NCBI GenBank assembly: GCA_900617975.1
Contig: UZAE01000011.1
Location: forward strand, 1 to 64,000
Direction of reading: 5' to 3'
DNA from: Rodentolepis nana
Taxonomy: Eukaryota; Platyhelminthes; Cestoda; Cyclophyllidea; Hymenolepididae
Length of the DNA: 64,000 nt
Positions within the stretch are counted from its first letter, which is position 1, and every line of letters begins with the position of its first letter. A program made the position numbers and the translations under genes. Below, piece by piece: positions 40,195 through 50,224 of the stretch. The notes below the pieces were generated by a model that ran no database searches, was not told where the DNA came from, and saw only the letters and a list, made by a program, of their open reading frames with translations.

Positions 40195-41590
40195 TGACGA
40201 AAATTTGAAGTAACCGGGGGAGCATAGGTCAATTTAAAATCAAACATAAAATTAACATTGCCCTATACAGTTTAAAATGTTAACCTTTCTTTACTAATAT
40301 TCAAAAGAAAAACAGATATTTATGCATTTTGATAGAATATTGAATATTCAAGGAATTTTGTGATTTAAAAAATGGTAATGACTTAGAAGTGATGACTTGT
40401 AGTCAAGTGAAGAAATTGACAAAATTCTTTTAAAAATTTTAGTAGGTATTTTAGAGCTAATAGTTACGGTGTTTTATCAATTGAAGAATATAAGTCTCGT
40501 GTCACTTTCATGACTGAATGAAGTACCGTCATGAATATTCATTACTAACAAGATCGTGTTTGAGAGCAATTTTAAAGGCTTTAACTATAATTGAATTTTT
40601 CGTTTGAATAATATACGGAAAAGTTGCAGTTTTGTACAATATACCCGTTCTGTTTTTGTCCCCCCCACATCTACTTTTTCTTTTTCTAATCTTCAACCTT
40701 ACAGTAAAATAAGTAGAAAGCTTAAGAGGCTAAATTTAACTTTGTCCGTGAATATCATAATGCATCTTTTCTTCATGTGGAGAAATTAAAGCACAATCTG
40801 ATTGAAAAGTTATCTCATTCTTAATATGCTAAATGGTATCGAGTTTAGGTTAGAAAATTTTACGAACGCGGAAGGAAAACGTAATAAATTTAGTCAAACC
40901 ATTATTTAGCTATTCAGTCATTCTGCCTTATCTTGTAAAGCGTTCACTTGCATTATTGCTACTCTCCGATGGAGAATGCTATTATCGATAATGATTATAT
41001 TCGAATTTTTAAGAGAGCAATAACGAGTGCTTCGTGTCTTTACTGGTCCTGAATGAATTCCAAAAGTTTTCAGAGCATTACATAAGTAGCTAAGAAAATA
41101 TTCAAATTGAAATAATAAGTGCTTCAGTATCGAGTTATTCTGTGTATAAGTACATGTCTTGTGGTGACACCATGTAGCTTTCACGGCTAATTTTAAATGA
41201 TTGTACCATGTTCAATTTTTTATATGAGCAATTCCACTGTTTGGGGGTATTTTGATGAGATTCGTGGTTCCAAGCATATGGGAATCCACACTTTAGTGAT
41301 TGAGCTGAAGATTATTTTCAAAAGTTATGTGCTTTGTTTAAATCGATCTTTATGTTTAATTACGTATCTTTATTTCTGATAAAATACTTCAAGCGATTTT
41401 CTCCAACTAAATAAATTTTTTCGCACTTATAACTTTATGAATGATAATAATAAAATATGAAATTCTGGATTTACCTATAATATACACTAATTGCACTTGA
41501 TCCATTTTGACAATTGTATTCTTTTAACTGTTCACTTCGGCTTTATTCAACGTATACAAGGTCATTATATTGCTTGAAACTAGTTTTCCC
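40195..41590. other. Region between divergent SmD3 and MGST3-like gene 1
   Basis: About 1.4 kb holding the promoters of two divergent genes. No convincing TATA or CCAAT was seen; the sequence is AT-rich and without repeats. Confidence 0.4.
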
Positions 41591-41596
41591 CTCACC

Positions 41597-42234
41597 ATGG
41601 TTCAATTCTCTAAAATCGGATTTGATGATATGACTTCTTTGCCCGCACTTCTTCCTCGTTATTACGGCGGAGTTATTCTCGTTGGTGTGGGCAGCTTTGC
41701 GATGCATCTTTTTCTCGGGAGTCGTGTGATGAAGGCTCGAGAGGAGATTGGTTTTCCCGTAAATATTTGTTTTCTTGTTACTTTTCCTTTTAGTCTCCGG
41801 ATATGTATCACCCAACAAATAAGTATTTTAACTGTATACAGAGAGCTCATCAGAATTAGTGAGTTTTTATGCTTAAATTTATTAATTCTTTTTTAGCCTA
41901 GAAAATGTTCCATTCTTCTTATCTGGTGTATTCATTGGGGGTCTTTACTGTCCGGTATATATTTTTTTCATCGCTAATTAGTCTAGGTTGGCGCAACAAT
42001 TCTGGGTAGCGTTTTTCTTATCGGACGTCTTTTTTATTATAAGGGCTATATAAGTGATGGTGCGTACTTTTTTTTATTTTATTAACCTGTATTATTATTT
42101 TGGGAATTAATATCTAGCTTTTTATAGATCCACTTAAACGCCGTCGGGGATCAGCTGCCATTTTGTCATTAATTCTTCTTATGCTGGCGAATACCTACTA
42201 TGGTGGTTCTCAACTCTATGATAGCTTTAAGTAA
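41597..42234 (+). CDS. MGST3: MGST3-like MAPEG membrane protein, gene 1
   Basis: Five exons, 41597-41758, 41794-41858, 41897-41954, 41987-42059 and 42128-42234, with introns of 35, 38, 32 and 68 nt. The product is 154 residues, close to human MGST3 (152). TM1 lies in YGGVILVGVGSFAMHLFLGS (23-42), followed by MKARE. The MAPEG signature is FNCIQRAHQNYLE (66-78), with the Arg, Asn and Glu that bind glutathione in this family. Then come the hydrophobic TM2-TM4 and a polar PLKRRRGS loop. MAPEG proteins are trimeric ER/nuclear-envelope proteins that conjugate or reduce lipid hydroperoxides with glutathione; activity here is inferred. The start ATG is in ACCATGG context. AATAAA lies at 42398-42403. 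Confidence 0.92.
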
Positions 42235-42397
42235 CTTTTAACGATATTTTTCTATTCACTTTTCACGTTTGAATGAACATAAAAGATGTAACATAATTTT
42301 ATCTATTTTAGACAGTCAGGGTGCTGTCAAATGCTGGAATCTTCAACGAACCATTTGTAACTCCACTACTGCTACCTCATTTTTTTCAAATGTCACC

Positions 42398-42403
42398 AAT
42401 AAA
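42398..42403 (+). terminator. Polyadenylation signal of MGST3-like gene 1
   Basis: AATAAA 164 nt after the stop codon, followed by a T-rich stretch. Confidence 0.55.
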
Positions 42404-42409
42404 TGTGTT

Positions 42410-43190
42410 TTTAAATGCTACTTACTATTTACGATGTTTCATTTGATAAAACGCAATTCATCTAGTAACAAACAAATAAATGTTAAAGGTTTTCCGATCG
42501 ATAAAATGTTGAGGTTAAAGTTATGGTATCTAGAAGTGAACTCTGCTCCAAATGTGTCTTTGCTTATTGGTTTTGTAATTTGGCAAAATTCAGCTTACTG
42601 TCATCATTCAAGTTGGGTTGCTAGTCATATTTTTTTGTTTTTTGGGAAAATTACTGAATGAAGGGTTTTAAAAGTTATACCAACTATTGGACTCTCACGT
42701 ATTTAAGATTTTCTTTGACCTCGTGAAGAATACAGCACTAGCTCAGTGGAATCCAGGGGCTTAATGTGCGCTAAAATATTCCGGATGTGCTGTTGAAGCA
42801 AATAAGGTTACAATCGATAATCACTTCATGATTAATGTAACCAGAATTCTAATTATTGACTAAGTCAAGGCAAATCGGATATAAACGCTATCCACTCCAT
42901 ACGCTCTGTTTCTTCGACAATGTTGAGGTAGTTTAACTAATTTTTGGAATAATTTCACAAAATTGGATCTTGTCGGAGAGGCTGCTAAACATCAGTCCAG
43001 GCTTACTTATGTGGCGTCTATTGCCGCCTACTTGAGGCGGGGGTTTGCATGAACAGTTCTTGACTAGTTGTTTATTTTATATCTTCGGAGACTGTTTCCA
43101 CAACCCATAGAAATGTGATCTTGTAGAAGCCATTTCCAGAGCCCGTAATAGGTAATGAAATCTATATCTGGGTCCATCCCGAGTAAAGTA
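42410..43190. other. Intergenic, nothing recognised
   Basis: Spacer downstream of MGST3-like gene 1. The open frame at 42269-42661 is in UTR or spacer sequence and has no domain. Confidence 0.4.
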
Positions 43191-43195
43191 AAACT

Positions 43196-43366
43196 TGTTT
43201 CGGATTGCTACACTAATAAGCCTTGACTTATGATCAGTGATCTTTATAGAAATTTCTCCAAGTTTGGAATGATTCCCAGAATTTGCTAAGATAAATTAAA
43301 AATATAGAGGAAACAACGCAAATAAACGTATTCCAAGCCATGCGCATGTGTGTTGACGAAGAATGT
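43196..43366 (+). mobile_element. LTR-like element, copy E (5' part)
   Basis: Begins TGTTTCGGATTGCTACACTA followed by ATAAGCCTTGACTTATGATC and TCCAAGTTTGGAATGATTCC. It continues to AAATAAACGTATTCC and CCATGCGCATGTGTG. It is close to copy H in its 5' half; the GC-rich 3' third is missing. Confidence 0.65.
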
Positions 43367-43642
43367 GTTTAGTCAACATCTACAACTTCAACTGCATTGA
43401 CCTTGCCTTGACTATTGATTGCTGATTGGCTGAAATTGTGACCTCATCTGCTCCCTAGTGTGATTAACGTCACGTTCGCAGGTTCCAGAATGTCTGTTAG
43501 AGCAAGGGCTTCTTTCCATCAGCCATGACAGCGGAGTTCATCACGAACTACCACTCGATGAACAAATGGTGAATGAAAATACTTTCTGAATTCTAACTCG
43601 TAATTTTTGTCTCAATTATTGCTTTTTTATGTATATAAAAAA

Positions 43643-43940
43643 GGGGTATGCTATAGACTTGCATCTGCGTGGTGTACCCTGGGCAACGTATACTCATACA
43701 CAAAAAGTCTATTAATTGGGAGTTGATTTCTGACTTTAAACTACCATGACCTCACTGTATGTCATATTCGACCCCTTCCTCAGTGTTCATCTGTCTGTTT
43801 CCTTTACATATGTGAATCGTCATTCTGTACCCCCTCTTGACTTTTTGCCCCTTTAATGTTCCTCCTGCTCTCTGTGAAGCACGAAGTCAGTTAAAGGGCT
43901 AATGATAACTATCAAAACGCCTGCCATTTGGAATAAATAT
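43643..43940 (+). mobile_element. SINE-like element, copy 7
   Basis: A plus-strand copy from GGGGTATGCTATAGACTTGC to GCCTGCCATTTGGAATAAAT, with a small internal deletion in the C-rich tract. The flanks show an imperfect repeat (ATGTATATAAAAA / ATGTCTTAAAAA). It lies between the two MGST3-like genes. Confidence 0.85.
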
Positions 43941-43944
43941 ATGT

Positions 43945-45805
43945 CTTAAAAAGTGAAAGATTTACAAACATATATTTTTATTCAAATACACTTGAAGGCT
44001 ACTAAGAAATGATCAAAGCAAATTAAAACTTCTAGTTACTACCCAAGAGAGAAGATTTATGCAAATGGTTTAGAAATGGTTGGAATTCATGAAAATGAAA
44101 GATATTAAGAAATTTATTTCTTCACTTCATTTTGAAATTAAGTTACTTGTTTGAAAATAACAATACTTATATACATTTATTAATTTAAATACCCATATAA
44201 ATTTAAGAATTCCTCATTTAATAAAGTATTTTCTATTTGAAGATGTGAAAATTTTGGCGGAAAGCACATGTAGTGCTTTAAATTTAAAGCATTACGAAAT
44301 GTTTTTAAATATTAACAAACAAATATCAATAATCTTTTGTATCGACACCAGTAAATGCATTTACGAAAGCGAACCAAAAACCAAAAGACAAAAAAATGTT
44401 TTCAAAAAAATAGGCCCATTTAAGAACCCACTCAAGGATATGAAACGTATGGAAGCTGGTTTGTGAGCACCAGCAACCTCAGTCCAGAACTTCAAGAAAT
44501 GATTTCGGACCAATTTTTACAATAGCACTCAGGGGTGAGAGAGCGAGGAGGAGGAGGAATGAGGGAGAGTATCAGCAAATGGTAAAAGTGCTATTGAACA
44601 TGGGTGAAAGTGTATCTTTCAATGAAATGTAGCAGCCCGAGAAAATGGAACATTGGAAGCTCCACATTGAATAAAAGCTGTTTGGCCACAGATTTCTCAA
44701 CGCATTCTTGTTAAAGTGGAGAAGTAATCCATTGAACATTAAATGGAATGTGATTTTTCATATAACTTCTTTGAAATCAAACCCACCACAGGATGAAAAA
44801 TCCATTATCCCTATTGTAATCCATATTTACTATATGCTACTATTTTCTGAACACAATCTAACTCCTCGATGAACAAGGGATTTTCATATCATTTCTCTTT
44901 CTTCCTGGAAATGTTTTCCCCAGCTACCCCAGCAATTCATCGCTTCTCTTAGACTAATTTACGCATTGAATGGGCATCATAAGTATATTCTCCTTTAAAC
45001 AAAGATAGTGCGTGGGGTAGAAAAGATAATTGATATAATATAAAGTTACGTATAATCTTCGAATAGAAAATTCGCCCAATGATTTATGCTCTTGTGTAAT
45101 AACTGCCATTTTATATACTCACGAGCTTAAAGATTTCAGGTTCTATGCCAATCTTTGCGCAGCCCAGTAACCAGAGTGGCGGCAGTGATTAAAGTTGTTA
45201 AATAAAGTGAATGGGAAGGCAAGGTTTAGAGGGCCCATGGTAATACTCTGCTCTGTAAAATGATCACTCTAAATTGCCTTCTAACAGAGACATAATTGTA
45301 TTACGTTTTCTTCGATATTGGAGCTCCAATTAAGGGCACTTTTTCTGCATAACCAACTGGTGACAAGCATAGCAAATATAGAATATCAAATGTAAATAAT
45401 AATTTATTTTGAGTAAATTATTAAGTATATCAAGAACTTGTTTCCCATTGAAAATATGTCTAAATTTAGATTAAGCTTCAGTAGAGGCAGTACTAGTTCA
45501 TACCCGAAGAATATTAACTTGCAGCATGAATAAAATTATATCAATTGTAGTATAAATATCATATAAGGAACAATATCTAATTTACTTACAATTGTGAACT
45601 ACGAGACATGTACAAGATAGGTGAAACTCTTAGTTGCTTTAATAAATCGTGAAATATTTGACGCCAATATAGATTTTAAAATTAAGTTGTCTAATAAATA
45701 AGTAATTTACGAAGTAATGCATTATAAAATTTTTTAGATAATTTTGTTAAAGTAGGTCAAACTTCATTTTCGACTTTAGATGACTGTTTTTAAAGCTTAT
45801 ACCTC
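43945..45805. other. Spacer between the MGST3-like genes
   Basis: AT-rich. A purine-rich patch (GAGGAGGAGGAATGAGGGAGAG) lies near 44545. No gene recognised. Confidence 0.4.
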
Positions 45806-45811
45806 AAAGCG

Positions 45812-46446
45812 ATGGGTCATTTCTCGAGGCCACTTTTCCCAAGTCTTTGTGACTTTCCAACTTCACTTCCAAGCGGTTATGGAGGTGTTATACTCGTTGG
45901 AGTTGGAGCTTTTGCATTGCATTTTTACTTTGCTACTCGGGTGATGAAAGCACGGAAGGAACTTGACTTTCCAGTATTTATTCCCATTTTCCTTATCACT
46001 TTGCTGTAGTGCCCAAACATGTACCATCCAACTAACACTGAGTTCAACTGCATTCAGCGGGCCCACCAAAACTAGTAAGTCTGGTTTTAACTCAATTTTA
46101 TTTTTAGTTTGGAAACCATGCCATTTTTCCTTTCTGGGTTGTACATCGGAGGACTCAACTGTCCTGTAAGGTGCTTTTTACTTAAAATAATGTTTTAAGT
46201 TTGGAGCTTCACTTCTTGGTGTGACTTTCCTTGCTGGTCGTCTTGTATATTTCCATGGCTACACTAGCGGAGGTAAGATCTCCTTTTGCTATTTTTTGCA
46301 TAATTTTTACCCATTAAAATCTTTTAATTTTAGATCCTAACAATCGAAAACGGGGAAAATTCGGCTGTTTCGCAATTATGCTAATGATGGTGTTGAATGC
46401 ATATTTCGGAATGACACACCTTCATGCCAGTTTTGCGTTAGTCTAA
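45812..46446 (+). CDS. MGST3: MGST3-like MAPEG membrane protein, gene 2
   Basis: Five exons, 45812-45973, 46010-46074, 46108-46165, 46200-46272 and 46334-46446, giving 156 residues. The first four exons are 162, 65, 58 and 73 nt, exactly the lengths in gene 1 and with identical intron phases. The protein matches gene 1 through YGGVILVGVGAFALHFYFAT, VMKARKELDFP, FNCIQRAHQNYLE and PFFLSG. The C-terminal exon has diverged more and lacks the PLKRRRGS loop (here PNNRKRGK). The two genes are evidently a tandem duplication; their sequence divergence suggests it is old. A possible AATAAA lies at 46485-46490. Confidence 0.92.
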
Positions 46447-46484
46447 CCTTCATTCGTAATTTTCGTCTGAATCTGCCAAAATTT

Positions 46485-46490
46485 AATAAA
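46485..46490 (+). terminator. Polyadenylation signal of MGST3-like gene 2
   Basis: AATAAA 39 nt beyond the stop codon, before a T-rich run. Confidence 0.55.
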
Positions 46491-46494
46491 TTTA

Positions 46495-48130
46495 TTTTTT
46501 TCCCCAGAGGCTCCGACTGTTGTCTCAAATCGAAATATATGTAACTCATCCAAATATTGCCACCCTGTAGTGTCTACCTTCATGTTAAACTATTGATATT
46601 AATACAGTCATTTTTGGCGTCTTTTGTTTTATTATTCCTTATATTCCTATTTGTTGTTGATTTCTGTAGATTTTTTTGTAATATATCTCCAGTGATTCTA
46701 TTTACTTTGCTCTCTCATCGATTGCTATTTTCTGGTGTGTGGAAGTGCAGTTATCTCGATTCGTAGTTGTGCAGCGCTATTGTTTGTGTCATTTTCTCGT
46801 GATCTTCCGCCAGTACTTTAGTGCGTACTTCCGGGAATTTCAATTTCGTTGTTTATAGCAAAGCGTGAAGGTTTTTGTAAAATCTTGCCTTAAATTACGG
46901 AATTTTTAGCTTTGCTAAACGAAACCAAATGAAAACATCATAAACCTACTTTGATTGATTAACTGGGACTAATTGACATCAGTAATAATGCCAACTTTTT
47001 CGCATTTTATTGACGAGGTTTTAGTACGTTATACAAAAATGGAACTGAAGGGAAGATATTAACGACAGAACGACTTCGGCGGACACGTTAAACATTAGCC
47101 TTGTTATTTTGCTGCTCTGTGTTAGAGAATGGGCAACATCTCCTCTAGATTACCTTCTAAATATCTTCGAGGCCATTGTGACTCTGGTTGTGATAGATGA
47201 CGAGCCTTCAGCGTTAATCGACCAAGAACGGTGAAGAAGAGATCAGCGTGGTTTTCAAGCATTGTATGCGTTTCACTTGATGCCTTTCGACTTCCGATAA
47301 ATTAGACACCGCTCAGTAAAGAGGCATCTGCTTAAGTTAAGGTCAAAAAATGTTATAATGGAATGAACGATGTTTCATTTATTTCTTTAATTTATTACCG
47401 GATGGAATAAGTAAGGGGGGGGGGCAGATTGAAAGACTATATCATGAAGTGATCAGCTATGATGATTTGCCACTGATGACCCAATGAATGGCTCGTTGAG
47501 AGGCTTGGGATATCTTCTACCTCATCTTTGCTTTTCAAGAAGGCTGCCGATTTTACTTTTCGCTGAAAGCCTCCTCAATTAAGTTGAATAAAAGCTTTCT
47601 AAATTGTTTGAGAGTGGAAAACCATTAAGCAAGCAAATGGTCTATCTTAAGTAAGTGCATGTTACTCACAACTAAGATTCGACTAGGATAGGGACCACGC
47701 CGACCAATAGAAGGGCTCAATTATTCAGCCTATTCAATCACTCGCCTCTAACGAAGGGATGGGTCCATGCCAATGGGATTGACTTCCGACTGGCCATTCC
47801 TTTGATCCCCTGTCCCAGCTTCACCTTTCTATTCCATGACCTCTCTCAATGAACACTTCTATCTCGATTTGATTATTCGTGTAAGATATTTTTGATAAGT
47901 TATAATAAACCCCGATATTACTAACACACATAATAATAAACAGTCGCAAATATAGGCCAAGGTATAACATTATTTATCACGTGTTAAATTTGTGGCAACT
48001 TAGTAAATCGATGGATTAAAGGAAACTCGTGCGTGCCATAACGATTGTAAACTACAATTTTAGGAAGAAATATTGGCCACAACTGAGAGTTTAAGTCAAA
48101 AAGTTTTCAAAAAAACTGTCTTTATAGTTG
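46495..48130. other. Intergenic, nothing recognised
   Basis: No gene seen. It contains a ten-G run at about 47415-47424 and a patch at 47690-47850 with two CCAAT motifs that could be regulatory. Confidence 0.35.
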
Positions 48131-48136
48131 TAATGA

Positions 48137-48476
48137 AGGATGTGAGATAGAATTACCTCCATGTAATGCACTTTGGGCAACGTAAACTCATACAACTAAA
48201 AAGTTGACTTCTAACAATAAACCGGCAGTTGACTTCTGACTTCAAATTACAATGATCCCACTCTATGTCATATTCGACCACTTCCACAGTTCTCATCTTA
48301 ACTTTTCTCTGTCTTTGTGTCTGCCTGCTTGTCTCTCTTATATCTGAGAATCACTCTTCTCTTCCCTCTCTCGACTTTTTCTCAATTTGATGTTCCTCCT
48401 CCCCTCTGTGAAGCCCGAAGTCAGCTAAAGGGCTAATGATAACTATCATAAAGCCTACCATTTGATGTAACTAAAT
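48137..48476 (+). mobile_element. SINE-like element, copy 8
   Basis: A diverged plus-strand copy (GGATGTGAGATAGAATTACC … CATTTGATGTAACTAAAT) with a small duplication of the GTTGACTTCTAAC segment. No secure target duplication. Confidence 0.8.
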
Positions 48477-49073
48477 ATTTTTATGATACCTACATAGAAT
48501 CGAACAATATCCGCAGGGGTTTTATGGTCATACAAGTTCTATAAATCCAAATGCCAAGGAAAGATGTTATATGCCCTTATTCTGAACTATGGCAACAAAT
48601 GATAATGTTCAGTCAATTTCTTCTCACCTTTATGAACTGAAGTCATGTCTTGCGAATAAGTACGCCTAAAATCATAGATCCATTTTGATTTAAAGTACTT
48701 TAAAGTGACAACGTAATCTGAGTATGACAAATTAGATGGAGTCAACTATAGTATTTTGGCAACTTTATTCAATTCGTAGACTAAGTTTGTGATTTTCGTT
48801 ATTTTTTCAAAATATTCACTGGACTGTGCTCAAGTCCTAACTCGACTTCCTTGAACCAAGTCTAAATTGGCTTTGGGGCAATTGTGTAAGTAAGTGATAA
48901 GCCAGTCAAAATATATAGAATGAAATGTGATCGAAATCAAAATAGTAACATTTTTGTGATCATGAGTGCGAGTAGATGAGAACTGACTGAAAAATTGCGA
49001 TAAAAAAGTGAAGCGAAGTATTGTACTCATTCTAATAACTTAACATTTTTCTTGTGTTCAGTAACCTCTATGG

Positions 49074-49524
49074 TGTAGCGGATTGCTACTTTATTAAAGC
49101 ATGACCGACTCAGAAATCTCTATGGCAGATTCTCAAACATCTAGCTAGACTCCCAGAACCAGCTAAGCTATAACCCAGCTATAAAGGAAACAGACGTGTA
49201 GCACGGAGCACGTTTATTCAGTACGGGTAGTACGGATAAAGTGTACACGCAGGGAGCTACTCATGATCAGAATGGGGGATTAGGTTAAACAGCGGTTGAT
49301 GATTGGTCACTGTTTGTACGGTCGCTGCACACAGAGTTGTACGGCCGCACCTCCCAATCCTGGCGAGCAGACATGTGGGCATACGGTGACGCACAGAGCG
49401 ATAACGTGCCCACAATGGCAAGATCTCATGGTTTTTAAGGGCTCCAATGATCAATTAAGCTGTTGTTAAGCTGTAGAGGTAACGGATGTATGATGTGAAC
49501 TACGTTTATTTGGGAAGTGTGTTA
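49074..49524 (+). mobile_element. LTR-like element, copy F (diverged, possibly two partial LTRs)
   Basis: Starts TGTAGCGGATTGCTACTTTA with the family order (GACCGACTCAGAAATCTCTA, AAAGGAAACAGACGTGTAGC, ACGTTTATTCAG, GATTGGTC, GCCGCACCTCCC). A second, short family-like unit follows from about 49474 (TGTAGAGGTAACGGATG … ACTACGTTTATTTGGGAA … GTTACA). It may be a remnant with two LTRs around a ~300-bp interior, or a rearranged LTR. Confidence 0.5.
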
Positions 49525-49550
49525 CAGACAGGGAGCCTAGCAAATATAAT

Positions 49551-49977
49551 ATTTATTTATTTATTTCAAGTGGCAGGCGTTATGATAGGTATCATTAACC
49601 CTTTAGTTGACTTCGTTCACAGAAAGGAAGATAAACATCCAAGTGGTAAAAAGTCCTGATATTTATCATTAGCCCTTTAGTTGACTTCAGGCTTCAGAGA
49701 AAGGAAGAGGAACACCAAAGTGGCAAAAAGTCGAGAGCTCAAAGTGGCCAAACGTCGAGAGGGGGACAGAATAATGATTCACAGAGGTAAAAGAGACAGA
49801 CAAACACAATGGTAGAAAAAGGTGAGGTGAGTACTGTGAAATTATTCGAGTATGAAATGCAGTGGGGTCTTGGTAGTTTGAAGTCAGAAGTCAACTGCCG
49901 GTTAATAGACTTTTTTACCGTATGAGTATGCGTTGCCCAGGGTGCACCACGTGAAGGTAAGTCTATCACACACCCCC
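49551..49977 (-). mobile_element. SINE-like element, copy 9 (with internal duplication)
   Basis: A reverse-strand copy of 427 bp, longer than the rest. The tail-proximal module (TATCATTAGCCCTTTAGTTG…GGCAAAAAGTCGAGAG) is repeated: once at 49590-49655, again at 49660-49737, with a third short unit at 49738-49760. The head has an AAG|GTAAGT donor consensus in antisense. Flanks have loosely matching AAATATAATAT / AAATAATAATAT. Confidence 0.85.
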
Positions 49978-50061
49978 AAAAATAATAATATATAAAAAAC
50001 GGCAGCCGATTAATTTCAAGGCTGCACACCTGAGACTATACATGACCAGTTGCCATTATAA

Positions 50062-50220
50062 TATAATAGAGGGTCTATAAATCAAGCAAGGACTATTAAT
50101 TGGTGGTCTCTACCCTGAAGATCTCACCTATCCTCCCCCCCCCCCCTCCCACGAGAAGTTGCACGATGCACCTTCGAGCCTGTCTGAGTGTGAAAGTGAT
50201 TCCTTTATTCAGCGATGACA
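50062..50220 (+). mobile_element. LTR-like element, copy G (3' part only)
   Basis: Matches the 3' half of the family: GAGGGTCTATAAATCAAGCA, AGGACTATTAATTGGTGG, ACCTTCGAGCCTGTCTGAGT, ending CAGCGATGACA. A C-rich run at 50134-50145 has replaced part of the GC-rich block. It lies 84 bp from SINE copy 9. Confidence 0.6.
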
Positions 50221-50224
50221 AAGT

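Noticed and set aside
44245..44466. A Lys-rich 73-codon frame between the MGST3-like genes
   Set aside because: GTG start, no motif, AT-rich composition; likely chance.
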